Origin: Callipepla californica brunnescens
Lineage: Eukaryota > Chordata > Aves > Galliformes > Odontophoridae
Direction: 5' to 3'
DNA: 64,000 nucleotides
Assembly: GCA_023055505.1 (NCBI GenBank)
Contig: JALIRH010000013.1
Location: forward strand, 9,052,001-9,116,000
The notes under the pieces were generated by a model, which had not been told where the DNA came from, did no database searches, and was given only the letters and a program-made list of their open reading frames with translations. A program made the position numbers and the translations under genes. Positions 27,351-41,300 of the stretch are shown piece after piece (the stretch's first letter is position 1; each line of letters begins with the position of its first letter).

Positions 27351-30300
27351 AGGAGCCAGTCCCTTCCTACAAGCACCTGTACGTTCCGCCTTACATTCCA
27401 CTCCAGAGTTTCCAACTCTAAATATTTTAGATTAACTGTTTATTTGTTTATGTAATTCCTCTGTGCAGGAGAGACATGGTGAAAGGAATGGAGGCCAAGT
27501 CCAAATTTTATATTACACAGATATTTTTATGAGCCTGTTCAGAAATTTAAAAGCAGTTACTGGTTTTATTTTTTATTTCTATTGTTTTTATTTACACTGT
27601 CATGCAGGAAAACACTTCAGACATTTCTCTTAGAATTTGCCTTCTGATTTTGTAGCTTACAGTTTTGTTCATCTGCCTGTTATTCTGATGCAGATTGCCC
27701 TTGAGCTTGGACATTTTAATTCCATAGTCCCTTTCTATCTTTTACATTTTTGTGAGTGATCACAGGTTTTCTCAGTGTGAAGCTTGCTAACCCAAACCAG
27801 TGCAGTGCTTGTCACAAATGAATGACTCTGTAGAGCATGTCTCTCTCCTTCCAGTCAAATGAAGGACTATTTCATTCCTTCTATATCAAGCCTGAAACAC
27901 ATGTGGATTTCTTTTCTCATCATAGTTTTACAATAATCAAAGAATGGACCTGGTAGGAGAGTAAAAACTAATTAGAGGATGAGAAAAATCCTTCACAGCC
28001 TGGGCAAGAACTGCAATTGGTCTATGAAGATGGCTTGGCTTTGTGTTTACAATTTCTGTTCTCTAACAAGTTCTGAAATCAAAGTTCTAGCCATGCTTGC
28101 TGCAAGTTATTTTCTTTTGCTTAAATTCATCCTCTGGCCAACAAATATTGGTGCACCATGTAAAGGACAGGAGTTGGGAATGATAGATGATTCCAAAGTG
28201 AAGTTTGATAGAAACCCTGGTAAGATCTGTGGAGTTAATTTTGTTTTTAGTTACTTCAGCAACAGTAGTGGGTTTAGTGGATGTGCTGGTGAAAGAGAAA
28301 TGACGTTTTAGAGGGAGGATATCCTCAGTTAGCTTGGTTTCCTCTCTGTTGATTCCACTGTCCTGTGTCAGTCAGCTTCAACCAGGAGACTGAAATTAGT
28401 GCTCGTGTTTCTCCAAGTATCTATATGAGCACTTGGTTATGCAAAATGTCCTTAGGGCTGCGTTTAACATTTACTGCCTGAGTGTAGCAGTGATTTGGTG
28501 TGTGCCAAAAGCATTTACAGTCTTTAGACATTTGACTGATTCGGTCCCCAAGGTTAGGGGGAGGAGCCTATACCTTTCAGAAAAACTTGTTGGATGTTTG
28601 GATGTCTGTCATTAGCTTATTAATTATTGCATCCAGTAATAGGTTCTGCTGTGTTGAGGGAGATGAAGCCATGTGGTCTTTGTCTGGTTTGCTGAATGCT
28701 TCATTATTCTTCACAGCTGGAGCTTTACTGTGCATGTATTTGTTTTCTGTACTGCATTATAAAAAGAATATGCTGCTGCGGGGCTATGGCAACCAGCAGG
28801 CAGTGCACTCGCTGTAAGAGTGAGTCATTTTTGTCCAGAGACAAAATGTGTGGATAGTAGATTCAGAGTGAATATATGGTCTTCATTAACTTTTATTTGT
28901 AATAGATTACCCTTGTGGCTAAGTTCTAAAAGTGGGAAATACATACATCAGTCTGTCAGACATCAGCTACAGCATGTCATTTATCTATGCTCACCTGTGC
29001 CACATAACTCATCAAGTGTCTTGTGCAAGAACATAGAGATCCATGATTTTAGCATCCATTTGTAAGGACAGTATGTCTGCTCAGAGAGGGTGAAAATTTA
29101 GTCATTAAACCAATATCTCAAGGGCGTTTGAGAAGCCAAGGATGCAAGTAAATGCTTACTTGAGGTTTTCAAGGTGGCCAGAACTTTCCCTGCCTACAAG
29201 GTGGGCTTCCTTAGTGTTTTTGTAGGCCAAGTGTTGCTTATCTCAACTCGGGATGAATTTGTGGCCCATGCTAATTAATGTGGTAAATTTTGCTGTCTCT
29301 AAAAATAAATGCTGACAACCCCACTTGGCCTTGTTACCACGGATTTTGCGTGTGTGTGCTGGATAAGATGAATAATGTTACCCAGTGTATGTATTTTCTT
29401 CCTTTCCTGTCAAAGAGGTTTTACATTTCTCTTTAGGGCAGAATAGTTACTATCCCTCCTCATTGCTGTAGCCAAGTAATTTCTGCAGTGATAGTAAGTC
29501 CATGACAAGAAAGGGTTAGAACCCCCCAGTTCCCCCGTAGCACCATCCTTCCTTTTTTTGAATAGAGTCCTACATGGTCTTTGGTCTCTTTTATCTTTTC
29601 TGAGGTTGACATTAGTGCCCAAGCACCCAGATCAGACTGGTCTGATGTGAGGATCTTGAGCTGCAGTAGTTGACAGTAGCCAGATGTGGTGGGATATGTG
29701 TTTGCGGATGAGAAAGGATATTCTAGAGCTACAGGGATAGGTCCTTGAGAAAAATAGACATTGATATTGCAAAGCTGATGGGCTACTGAGATTTCTTCCA
29801 TTTGGAGCTTCTGTGGGGCTTTATCATGTATGGTGTTGTAATAATTAACTCCAGAAGCTGTAAATTTGTGTGAGACCTTAAGCCAGTGACACACACAGGA
29901 CAATCCTCCATACTTGTGACTTAATCAAATGGATTTACAGAAGACCATTGTCTCTGTTTGGAGACTGACAGTAAATCTTACAGATGACCTTCACTCACAG
30001 ATATATCGAAGTAAAAATTTCACTTGCTGCACTGACTGAAAGTTGGTAACCCTACAGGTTGTCAGCGGGAGAAATGGAACAAGAACAGAATCTCTCTTCA
30101 GACATCACCAGTATGCATATGCAGCATTCACTCTGATATTAGTTATCTCTAAGTCTTTTAGTAGTGTGGTGGAGTACTGGATTGGAGTAATGTTATTCTC
30201 CAGTTTTAATACTGTGTAGTAAAAGAGACAGTATCCATTTTATATAACTTGTACAATCTGTATACATTTCACCAAATAAATCCTCAAGGGAGTCTAAATT

Positions 30301-31489
30301 AAAAATAATACCTTTTTTTTTTAATTTCCTGTGGTTTCTGGTACTTACTGATCAGACTTAATTAAAGGTTAGTAATCAATGTTGCTGATGTGAAAGAATT
30401 CCTTATAACAAAGAGCAAATATGATGTTAATAGTTCTGAATTAAATGTCATACTTGATACAATTACATGCATCAGAAACCACAGCATCTAATGCTTTGCC
30501 TTCTATTTAAGGGAAGTATATTTCATGAAATTCAAGTTACACCCAGATCATTCCAGATGTGAAATACATTTACTGGAACTTATACAAAGGATGAAATGCT
30601 CTGAGATTGTAATGATGACTCATTGTATGCAGGCATTCATGCTATTAAAGGACGCAGTAACTACATCAGATCAGACAATCCAAATGGTGAAAATCTCTTC
30701 CTACAGAGATTTTGCACCTGGTTTCAACAACTGCAAGCACTTTATTAACTTTTTATCAGACTCCAGCACATGCGTGGCTAAATATATTATAATTTCTCTG
30801 AAGCAAGTAGTTCTATCTTGGTCATAACAAACAGGATGGAAAGATGTGCCTTAAGACTTTCAATAGAATCCTCAAATGAAAAGAATCTCTGAAATCCCTG
30901 GAGATGGAGAATCCATAAAGATTTTTTATAACGATCTGTATAAATATATAACTTTGGAATTGGCATCCATGAGGTCTCTTTTCTATTTCAGCTCGTTTTA
31001 TAAATCCACACAAAAATTTCTATCAGAATTAAATCAAAGCTCAATTATTTTTATTCTAAACCATACCCACACCAAGTGAACTGACACAGTGAGTACTTGT
31101 GAATTTCAAACCTTGAAAAAAAATGTGATTAGCATATCATCTGGCTTCTGCCTGAGACCATCTTGCAAGAAACAGAGAAAAGGGGAAGAAAAAAAGAGAA
31201 AGAACTGTGAGGGTCTCCAGGCAAGTATAGCCTTTGGTTTGATATCAGTTGCTGTACATACTACATTAGAAATATTAGGGAGCCCGAACTAGTCTTGAAT
31301 GCTGCAAGCCCTGTGTTTGAAATAAAGGCACTGGAAGTGAAACAGCTTGGAATACGAATAACTTGTGACTGCAGAGTCCAAGAAGAGACTGGTAATGTAC
31401 AATGCCTTCAGTCATTCTTACAGTGCATTCATTTATTCTTATGACTGTAAGGAAGCAAAGGTAAAAGAGAGCAGATATACAGTGCAGGA
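27351..31489. other. Four kilobases of noncoding DNA, no accepted gene
   Basis: It contains the longest open frame of the window, 29460-29903 on the minus strand (147 codons). That frame has no recognisable domain, starts at an arbitrary ATG and is within what chance gives in 64 kb read six ways. Frames at 27979-28311 and 30525-30827 (plus) are similar. Short C-runs near 29521-29540 are the only compositional oddity. Confidence 0.55.
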
Positions 31490-31960
31490 TGCATAAATGA
31501 GGAGCCCTGCTGAGGCAGAGGACATAAAAGCACTCCAGTGCATTGGCTGTGCTGCCTGCACTGCAGCATCTCTTTCAATCTGCTCTGCTGAGTTCAGATT
31601 TCAGCAAAAACCTTTGCAGAGAGCTGGAGCTTTAAATTCCTGCTTCTCAGAAAAGCAGAGAGTGCAGGAGCTCTGTGCCTCTTTTTATTGAAGTAGGAAC
31701 TCATGGGTATTATTCCTTAGTGCAAGAGATTCTCTGTTGGAGGGTGGCTGCATTAAAAAGCTGCTACTGTGTCGAATAATAAACTTCTCATTCCCAGCTC
31801 CAACTGAGAGCATTGAAAGCAACCTGAAGTCTGTCTGTAAATGTAGCTTTAAGGCACCTTTGCATTTCCCTATTGCTTTGCACTCTGGGCCAGGATTCCC
31901 TGCAATGAATTCCAGTTTGAAAGGCTCTTCTGTCATGGCAGGCTGTTAGCAATTTGAGGG
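31490..31960. other. Locally GC-richer unique segment
   Basis: This stretch is visibly more GC-rich than its flanks, has few homopolymers and contains a TATA-like string (ATAAAAG at 31524-31530). Overlapping short frames on both strands (31497-31691, 31685-31936, 31737-31949) are mutually exclusive and unrecognised. It could be a conserved noncoding element or a promoter-proximal segment; neither is demonstrated. Confidence 0.25.
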
Positions 31961-32150
31961 GCCATTAAAGAGGCAGAGAAACGTAGTTTGGCCACACTCC
32001 TGGCCTTCTTATTTCTTCCAGTTATTACAGAACTGGGTTATGTGTGCAGTTAAGCACAGAAGTTTCTGCAGATGGCCTAACCCATATCAGAGCCTTGTTT
32101 ATGAGAGATTTTCACATAAACATGAGAGTAAAAAGTCAGCAAATTTTACC
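31961..32150. other. Short noncoding spacer
   Basis: No frame, element or motif could be supported between the GC-richer segment and the A-rich tract. Confidence 0.5.
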
Positions 32151-32185
32151 AAAAAAAAAAAAAAGAAAGAAAGAAAGAAAGAAAA
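32151..32185 (+). repeat. Poly-A plus (GAAA)n tract
   Basis: Fourteen A residues run into about five GAAA units, giving an uninterrupted purine tract of roughly 35 nt. It accounts for the lysine-rich end of the short frame at 32040-32234, which is rejected as a gene. Confidence 0.95.
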
Positions 32186-34844
32186 ATCTCTCCTGTTAGC
32201 TGATAAAGAGAAACTTTATTTAAAGAGACTGTGAGCTAAGTGGGCAAAGAAGCCTAAAGAACTTAAAGTGAAAATGTATTACTCATGGTTACTAATTTTC
32301 TGCAATAACCTGACTGTTTTTAATAAAAGTTTCAGATACAGTAATTTATCATAAACTGGTTTGTGTTGCTAGTTGTGGAACACTGCATTGGCTTTTTCTT
32401 GGTCTACTATTAATAACTTCACTTCTGCTTATTTATAATTTATATGAGATCTATTAAACATCTTAACTTTTTCCTCTAACTATTGTTTGTGATAGATTAT
32501 ATTAAATAAGTATATCTGAAATCTCTTATAATCCCTGTGCTTTAAATCCCTGGCATAATGTGTTGTTGAGCTCTTGTGCAAATTAAATCACTTGCAAAAT
32601 GTGGCTATAATCATCATTTAAAATTAGCTGGTGCTGTAGTTTTTCAAAATTCTGATCACATCAGATTTGGACACCTCATGAAAAATGCATCAGCATTGCA
32701 ACTGTACATTTTGCCATGGTGACTGACCTTCCTTTCCACGTGTTTTTGTTAAACACAAATTGGTTTACCTGGAGGTGCCAAATGACGGCCATGCAACACG
32801 TGAAAGTCAACTGGTGTCACTCATGTTCGCAATGGGAGGGTGCCACTGGCAGAATTGAGTTTCTGTTCACAGCAGCTCAGTTCACTGTACATTAACATGC
32901 CTTGGAACAGCAAAGGGATTTCCCAGTTTGCCAAGAGCAGCAAAAAGTTCTGGGTCTGTCAACATTTTAGGAGGTGATTGAGAAACTAGCTGCAGAGACC
33001 TTCTCCCATCCTGTTTAGTCACTCTTCTCTCTTGTCAAAACCACAATTTTTTTATGGTCATCTCTTTGCCTCTTGGTTTGGCACTTTTGTGACAGCTTTA
33101 ATTAACCCTTCAGTATTCACCAGCCTCTTAAAATATTGAAACTGCTTTTGCAAGCACTCTTTCAATTATGGAGAAGCTTTAATTCAGATAACATTTGTGT
33201 GCAGATGTTACATTTGTATCTAATATGACTCCCAAGTATTTTGATGTTGTTCCTTTATTAAAAAAGCAAAGGAAGACTTAGATGGAAATGTCTGCAGCTT
33301 GTAACAAACACACTGGTAATCGAAATCTGCCTGGATGATATAGGCAACTAGTTAGAAGACTTAAACTAGGTCAAATATAAACCCAAGTAGAAAATCTGAA
33401 AAGTAGAAAGATTCTTTATCCTGCACTGCTCAGAGAGAATTTACAGGTCACAGGCATAAGAACTGTAGTGGTCAGTTTAGACTAAAAATTGTATATGTGA
33501 ATATGAGAAGGAGCTAATAGGGTGAATCTGTTTGTATGTCGATTTTTGTATAGCACAAATGCTGTCAGTGCAGTTTAGTGGTATGTTTACTCTAGCATGT
33601 TTTAAAATTAGAAAAAAAATCAGATATTCATTATTTTCTTTTTTTATTTATGAAAGATGTTCTAGGAAGGAGTTGCAATAGCTTTGCTGTTCTCTATTTC
33701 TCATCATCATCACCCTTACGTATACATGCAATGAGAAGATATTTTCAAGGCTATACATATATATATATATTTGATGCAGTAACACCCCACATGCCCCTGT
33801 CATCCCCAACTCAGAATCTCAGGAAATGTATGAAGAGAAAAATGGAAGTTATTAGTCATGAAATAAGCAAACCACCTGTAGCTGTTGTTTGAAGATGCAA
33901 TTACAATTATCTATTTCTACTGTCATAATTTTGCTGGAAACAAGAAAACAAATGTGGCTACTTGAAATTGAATAATGCTGTAAGTAATTTATCAAGACAG
34001 TTATTGTTATTACAAACCCAGTGCAGAGTAAGAAAAAATATATCACGTAGAAAAGGAATGAATGCTTTGCAAATAATATATGTGACAAGATTCTGTTTTT
34101 CATCATTAGAAATGCTTTTCCTTACATTCCTTTTCACCCCTAGCTTCTGTAGATATCTTCAGGTAACCATGATGCTTGTGTGTATATTTACATACGGAGA
34201 CATACATGGACCCATGCTCTAAAAAACATTTTCAATAGATTAGTATCTAATCTTTTTTTGGGGACTTTGCACCCCTTTGTATTCCTGTTAGCAGTATGGT
34301 AATGTCAACCTTATTTTATGCATGCCTATTTGAAAACTTTTTTCCACAAGTAGCATTTGTGCTTCTGACAAAGCATGGTTTGTTGCATTCCCTTATAGCT
34401 TAAACTCAGTTTATAATGTCAAGGCAAGACAAAAATGATTGACTTGTTTTCTTTGCTTCAGCAAAAGAATTTTAGAGGCTTATCCAGCACTTCAAAACTG
34501 TTTACATATTTTTAGCTGGAGGACTAAGGAGGTGCAGAAACTGGATTAGCATAATAAGTCATCATGCTCCAAGCTCCTGTTTAGTTTATCAAGTCAACAA
34601 TAACTTGTTTTATAATAAATGAAGTGCAGTAGGAGAATGTTTCAAGAGAAACCTGTTTCATGAGATTCTGCTTCAGAGTCTTTATAGGAGAAAAGATTAA
34701 AGGACTTGGCTCTTTCTGCTTTAGAATGAAGCTGCATGTTTATGAATACTAACAATGCTCTGGGCCCATAAGTGTACCTGACTGCTGCTTGTGTCTTGCA
34801 CTCACTACTCAGCACCAATGCAGAATTTAAACCATTCCCCTTCT
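32186..34844. other. Noncoding stretch with an AT microsatellite, no gene seen
   Basis: No supported frame. An (AT)7 run lies at 33757-33770. The segments near 32560-32740 and 33090-33240 are complex, non-repetitive and rich in TAAT-type strings; they may be conserved noncoding sequence, but this cannot be tested here. Confidence 0.55.
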
Positions 34845-35071
34845 GCAGGGGAGGTTTGAGTTGGATGTTACAAAAAATTTCTTCAAAAGAATAGTGATGC
34901 ATTGGCAGAGGTTGCCCAGGGAGATGGTGAAGTCACCATCCCTGGAGATGTTGAAGAAATGTGGAGTTCTGGCACTGAGGGACGTGGCCAGTGGGCACAG
35001 TTTGGCTGGGTTTATGGTCAGACTCAATTATCTTTGTGCTCTTTTATAATCTTAACGATTCTGTCATTCTG
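34845..35071 (+). mobile_element. CR1 LINE 3' end, sense
   Basis: The segment begins GCAGGGGAGGTTTGAGTTGG and continues through the CR1 ORF2 C-terminal block, with HWQRLPREMVKSPSLEMLKK visible in the frame 34861-35049 (CR1 proteins usually have an HWN-LPREVVESPSLE-type end here). It closes with a CGATTCTGTCATTCT variant of the CR1 terminal repeat. It is 5'-truncated, about 230 bp and diverged. The frame is a retrotransposon remnant, not a host gene. Confidence 0.88.
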
Positions 35072-35089
35072 CATTGCTTCTGAAATGTG

Positions 35090-35350
35090 CTGCTTGTTTA
35101 TGGATTGCTGAGGCACAAAGGGGACTGCAGTGTGCTGCCACCTCTCTGCACCACACACAGAGCCCACAGGTACAGGGCAGCACCTACTGCATGCAAGATT
35201 TTCCCTCAGTGCACGTCAGTTGATCTCAGACAAGTTAAATCAGTTAAGCAGCCTGCTGATGTCAGAGCTTGGCCTCCAGCACGGCCTCACAGCCACGTCG
35301 TGTGCTCTGCAGATGCTGCCACTGTGGCCTCTAATCGTGGTTTATAGGGT
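35090..35350. other. GC-rich, CpG-bearing patch downstream of CR1
   Basis: Composition rises sharply relative to the surroundings and several CpG steps occur, including the palindrome CACGTCGTG near 35293. Two overlapping short frames (35087-35347 and 35130-35357) are both open because of the composition and are not recognisable proteins. It may be an unrecognised repeat, an old regulatory patch or transposon-derived DNA. Confidence 0.4.
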
Positions 35351-38300
35351 TCGCTAAAGAAAGGAATGGATGTGAAAAGGTGAAATACTCCTTGAAGTTT
35401 GCACAGAATGACTGAAAGGGAAGGGACTGCACCTATGGTGTTTCTGTTGCATCATTATATTCTGCTTCTTTCTTCCGTGTGTGGGAAAGACAAGCTAATG
35501 TTTGTAGTGGTTCAGTGAAAGGACACCACTCCCGGTGTTCTTTGCACTAGGAGCTTTGTGACATCTAGAAAGACTCGTGCAGATTTCTGCAATGTGCACT
35601 GCTGTACATCTGGTATTTTTGAGGTAATTACTCTACCAAACACCTTCCAATGTGTCTGAATGTGCCCTGTTTTGGAGTTAATCTGTTTTTATGAAATGAT
35701 AGCTAAACAATAAAGGCATATATATGGCATATCCATAAGGATACTTTCTTAGGTGTGGATTGTGTTGCACACCATAGCTGAAAAGAGTTAGAAATGAATG
35801 AGACATTGAATAAAATTGTCACATGAACAGTGAGAAGAAATTCCAAGTGCCTTATAAAGTGTGGACAAGGTATGAAAGTGCCAAATCCACATTTATTCTT
35901 TCCTGACTTATTAGATTTAACTCAACTTTATTTGCTAACAAATGACATTGAGTATTCCGAAATGGCAATTTGGCCAAATATTAGCTATGCTTGGAAGATC
36001 TATGCATCTTTGCATAATTACTTTTACACAAGCAGTTATTACTTACAACAAAATTACTTTTAAGTTTGCGTTCTGGGGTTTTTTACAGGGTATTTGCTTT
36101 AGGAAGGTGCCATTTCCACATTGGCTGCACTCTCAGTTGTTTAATACCATGATGGAAATTGCTTACTTCTGTTAACATTGCTTCCATAGTGTGCTTTGCC
36201 TTTCCCTAAGTGCTCTTCAGCTGAGTTAGAAAAATGAATATGTTTTTGGTGTATTTATTCATATTCTTTAAGGTCTCTTTCCCGCAAATAACTCACATCC
36301 AATGTAAATAATGAAGTTGTTTTGGATGGATAGTAGAATTTCATTCAAAGCTCTTACATTCCACGGTTGAGTCTATGTAATTTTTAATATTTTATCTGCA
36401 TAGTTGCATAGTGATCATTTTTTGCTCATGAGTTGGTGCCTACTGAAGTTCATTTTGTATTAACTCAAATTTAGGTAACAAATATTTTGGATTTTTTTTT
36501 TATTATTGTATATTTTTGCTTTTTATTATTAGAAATCTTTCTTTCCTTAGTGCTGTCGCTGATGTTGCACTTGAGCAGCATCTTGCTGAAAAATTTTGTA
36601 AACTCTGAAATTCGTTGCTGCAGATGGAACTTGCTTATTTCATTTATAATGTTTGTGCAGAGCAGAGCTGGCAATCACCCTCTTGCTGCGTGGTCACCCA
36701 CATAGCTACTTCTGCAGCTTTCTAATCAAGCAGCCTCAATGCAATATAGGTTTGCATTTCTGTACCTTTACGTTGCCATGTTTTTTTCTGCTGTAAATGA
36801 GAAAGCGTTCCTTCTTGTTTTTAATAATGCTATGTAGGCTATAAACACTTCTGTTTTCATTTGGCCACTAACACAAATAAATTTAACTGATCTAGTGGGA
36901 TTATAATAACCTTTAAGCATTGCAAACCCTATTTCCCTTATACTTCACTGCTTCTCTCTGGGGATTAATAAAACCATGAACATATCTCTCTCAATAAACA
37001 GGAGAGCTATGGAGTGGCTGTACGCTGCATTCTGCTAAGGTGGCAGCAATTGTGTTGGATCTGGGGAGGCCTGTTATGAAAACAAACAGTTTTTGTAAGG
37101 CCGTGGCACTTGTGAAACTGCCTGAAATTTAGTCGAATTTGGAAATATTCAGTGCTTCTGAAAACTCGTGTAGTTGTATTCAAGTTTGTAAAACTATGGC
37201 TACAGGCTGTGGATTAAACTGTGATAATCAGGATTTAGAAAAAGTGGCTTAGGCGTCTTTGATGTAACCTGTACAGAGGGGATTGCTCACATATATATGA
37301 ATTACGACAGACAGTTCTCAGCCTCCTGTATGTTTAGTTCTTTGTTTTTCGGTTTCATCCTTCAGCTGCTGCTTTAACTAGAGTTATATGCACTGCCCCT
37401 CTTTTCAGTATCTAAAATTTCAAAGCATATCAGTTTGAGTAACACTGCTGCTTACTATCTGTGACAAACTTGCTCCTTAAATCATCTGTTTGAAAAAAGA
37501 AGATGGCACAACTTGCCATAGTAAGAGGTTTGGAAGTCCACAGCCTCTGATGAGCAGCCCTTTTCTTGCTCGCCTCTCCTTAGTGTTGGCAAGTAAGGCC
37601 CAGCTAGCCTATGCTATTAACGCTAGTATAACTATTCAGTTTTTAGAAATTCTAGCTGAAGATTTGCCTCAGAAAATGGTACTATTCTGCTCTTTTACTA
37701 AAAGATGAGCTTTTTGTTGCTGTTATTATTTATAGTGTTATTTCCATTTAGCAGGATGATAACTACTAGGAATAACTTTGATCTTCGTAGTAAACTGATT
37801 CCAGAATCTATGAACGTTGTTTATTGTCTATTCATCACAGTCACAACAAAATTAGCTATACAGTGATTCTACTTAGCAAAAATTATTCAACTTTAATGAA
37901 AGTGAGCCATAAGCTAACTTTAAAGAACTGCTGCATATTGCATGTTGCTTTGCTTCATAAATAAATCCTTTTGCATTCATAATTGTAAGTGAAGTCTTCT
38001 GAAATATATATTCAAATAATTAACAATTAAATATTTCTCTTTTTTCTTTTCTTCTCATTAGCAACATTTAAAACAGGAAGCCCTTGGCAAAAAGAGATAA
38101 ACATGAGTGCTCTAATCCTGTAACAACTCACACGAACATTCAGTTTTATCCACTATTAAAATACCATGGTAAAATAAGGATTAAGTAAAGGACTTAAAGA
38201 AAATCCCATTGAGGTCCTCAGAAATGCCTTTACTGACAACAGTGGCTTTGAACCAAATCTGTAAAGGTCTGCATCTAGGTGTTAGGATTCATTCTGTCAG

Positions 38301-41300
38301 TATGGTATTTGGACATATCCCAACTAAAATCTGCAATGACAGTGAAATGGTGGCTAGAATGAGTGTGTTTTCATAAATCCATTTTTCCCAATAAAGCTTT
38401 CTGAGCCTTTAACAAACATAGGCTTTGGATGCAGGCGCACATTTTTACACTCTCGAATTTGTTCAAAGCACCTTTGTTTTGTAAACATCTTCTCTTAGCT
38501 GCATATATTAGCTTTCTCTCGGACTTTAGGATGACTATGTAGATCCATCTGCAATCACCTGATTTTAACACCCTTATTTTACGTTTTCTCATTTCAGTTC
38601 TATATTGCAGATTAGATCCAGAAATGATTCATCTTGTCATGTGAATGCTGCTCTGCACTAGAATTTATAGGAGTCTCTGCATCCCTGTCATGTGTCTGAG
38701 CTCACTGAGTTTCATCAGCAGATCCTCAAGTGAGATGGGATGATCAACATGTGTACAACATACTTTTATTCTGTAGATAATTATATCTTTTACTGGCTTA
38801 CTGTTCCAACATTTAGTCTATTGCTTTTGAGGAACAGATGGAACACTGCCTCCCTTTATTTTCTCTTTTATCTGCTGAGGGGCTGGCCGACACAATCCTA
38901 TTGAACTAATAATTTTCTTTACTATATTTTTCAGTGAAATTCGTATGTAGCAGAATTCTTCAAGTGAGTAAATAACTGAATTTACTGTAGGAAAATTGAG
39001 GTTAAATTTCAGAACATCATTTGTGAAGTGTGTTTATAAACCTCCAAGTGTCTATTTAATTAAGTAGGTCTTGGCTAATGTTATTGTTTGGAGATTAAAG
39101 ACTATGATAATGAATAAAATATCAATCCATCAGTGACATTTCTTTTAAGCAAAGGTAGGTCTCCTTTGCTGGAGCACACCCACTGCAGTCATACCTTCTC
39201 TCCACTCTGCTATGGAAACAGGAGGATCTTCTTTCCTTTTGCTGTGCCTATACCTGTGAATTTTCTGATAATCCCAAATCAGATTTTCAAGGTTACTTAT
39301 GGTACTTTAGCAGCTATTCTTTTATGAAACAGGTAAAAAATTCCTCATATTCTAGAGGTAAAAGGGTACACACAGCTAATATCAGGGAATTACCTTCGGA
39401 CAAAAAAGCTGATTTGTTTAATTTACATATGGAGGATATTGGAGCCTATAGTAACTCAGAAAACAAATACTGACACCTATGTCTTCAAGATTTTGAATTC
39501 ACTTTTTAATCTTCAATCTGAACTGGCTAAAGCTGTTACTGCATCTGTAGAACTGGTCTATCTGGCTCGTGGGAATCCTTTCTGCTATGAAAATTATACA
39601 GTGTTTTGATAGTGTTTTGGTGATGTAGAGATTGAACTTGATTCCCTTCCTTTTTATAGTCAAATGGAATCTTTTAAATTTAGTTTATGACTTGGCAGTA
39701 AACTCAGATTTGTTGAGGATTTTACTTTACCGTGGAGTAAAATCTGTGAAGAAACTAAGAGCTTCCCAATGAACCAGTTGTCTTCAAGAAGACTTTTTAT
39801 GATTCTATTGTTATTCCATGGTCCTTAGATACTCTACTTCTTACACTTTGTATTCCAGTGAGTGACACTTTTTACTGCCTGCACTATGAATTATTTACAA
39901 TTTGTAAGATGTCATCTGGCTGGAGACATTCTTTTCTGGAGAAAGTATTGAAAGATGTAATATAATGGCCAGATTTATCACATTCTTCGTGAAACTGTTT
40001 AAGGAAACTTAGCAGGAAGATGAGTTTAAATCCATGGAGGTCCAGCAAGAAGCACAGATTCTGGATGTCTTACTTCGATAGCTAGCTGAGAAAGCATTGC
40101 TTCAGAAGCTGAAGACCTTCCACACATTGTAGGTATTGCAAAAACTGACAGACCAGGTTAACTAGTCCGAAATCCACTCTATTCATCATCATCCTTTTAG
40201 TGAAAGGCTTTTTCTTCACTTTAGACTGGCAGCTCCTGAATGTCAATACTCATTATCAGCACTAGTAAGACTGTTGCAAATCCTGGCTATACTTTACTGA
40301 TAATAAGCACACAGAGTAAAACTATCTTTTTTTCCTTGTGTCCTCTTTGTTGCCTTTTCATTACAAATGTGTTTTGCTTTTCTGATAATTAGGCTGCTTG
40401 TTGGAAATCTGCAAGTTGACTTCACTAAACTGAAGTACTAGCACACTTCCTATAATAGTCATTATTTTATCTCCTCCCTTTCTCTCTCTTTGTAATCATT
40501 GTGTTAGTGTATGGTGCTATTTGAGAGCATACTTTTAATGTCAATGAACTTTGTGTATGAATTATTTAATAGGATTTAATTTACCAGCATGATTTGTAAT
40601 TATGCTTCCTTGCTTTTGCTATCTATCATAGCAAAATCAATGCAAAGTTAGCAATAAAGGAAGAACATCGTATGTTATTACAAATATTACATATATTACG
40701 TTATTATGAAAGTACATTTACATTCCTTAATACAAAGCATGCACATCTTCTAGTTCTATTAAGGATAAATGAACTTGTTGCTCTTTTGTTTTGTGTTAAT
40801 TAATTAGGCAGAAAAAAGTTAGGCTTTTATTATTTTTTTTCCAAGAATATTATTTATGAAGTTGTATAAATATTACCTATCAGATTAGTTTTCCGTTATA
40901 GGAGAGATGTTTTAGAGTGACATTGTCAATAGGAATTTATAATCTGTCTGTAAATATCCTTTATCCTGAAAGGAGCAGATAGGAATGTAACACCACTGTG
41001 ATTCTAGAACAGTAGGATTTCCTTTTTGTTCCCCAACTATTTAAATTAAAATGGATTTTTTATCAGTGCTTCCATGTTATGTTCAGCTTGGTGGTTCTCC
41101 TTTTTTCTCTTTTTTTTTTTTTCTCAGTACTTTTCATCAAAACAAAGACAATTTTAAAAAGTAGGACAGCATCACAGTGAAATCAGAATAGTCGGAGAGG
41201 ATATTTGAGCAAGGTGTGAAAGAGAACAAGATGTTTTAATAAGATGAATGTGAAAGAAATAAGTAACATGAAAACACATGTTGACAATCAATTTGTGTTA

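Noticed and set aside
29460..29903. Longest open frame in the window, 147 codons on the minus strand
   Set aside because: No recognisable domain, no promoter or splice context, and a frame of this length is expected by chance when 64 kb is read in six frames.
34134..34160. 19-nt microexon between CACCCCTAG and GTAACC
   Set aside because: Too short to judge, contains an in-frame stop in one frame, and has no neighbouring exon.
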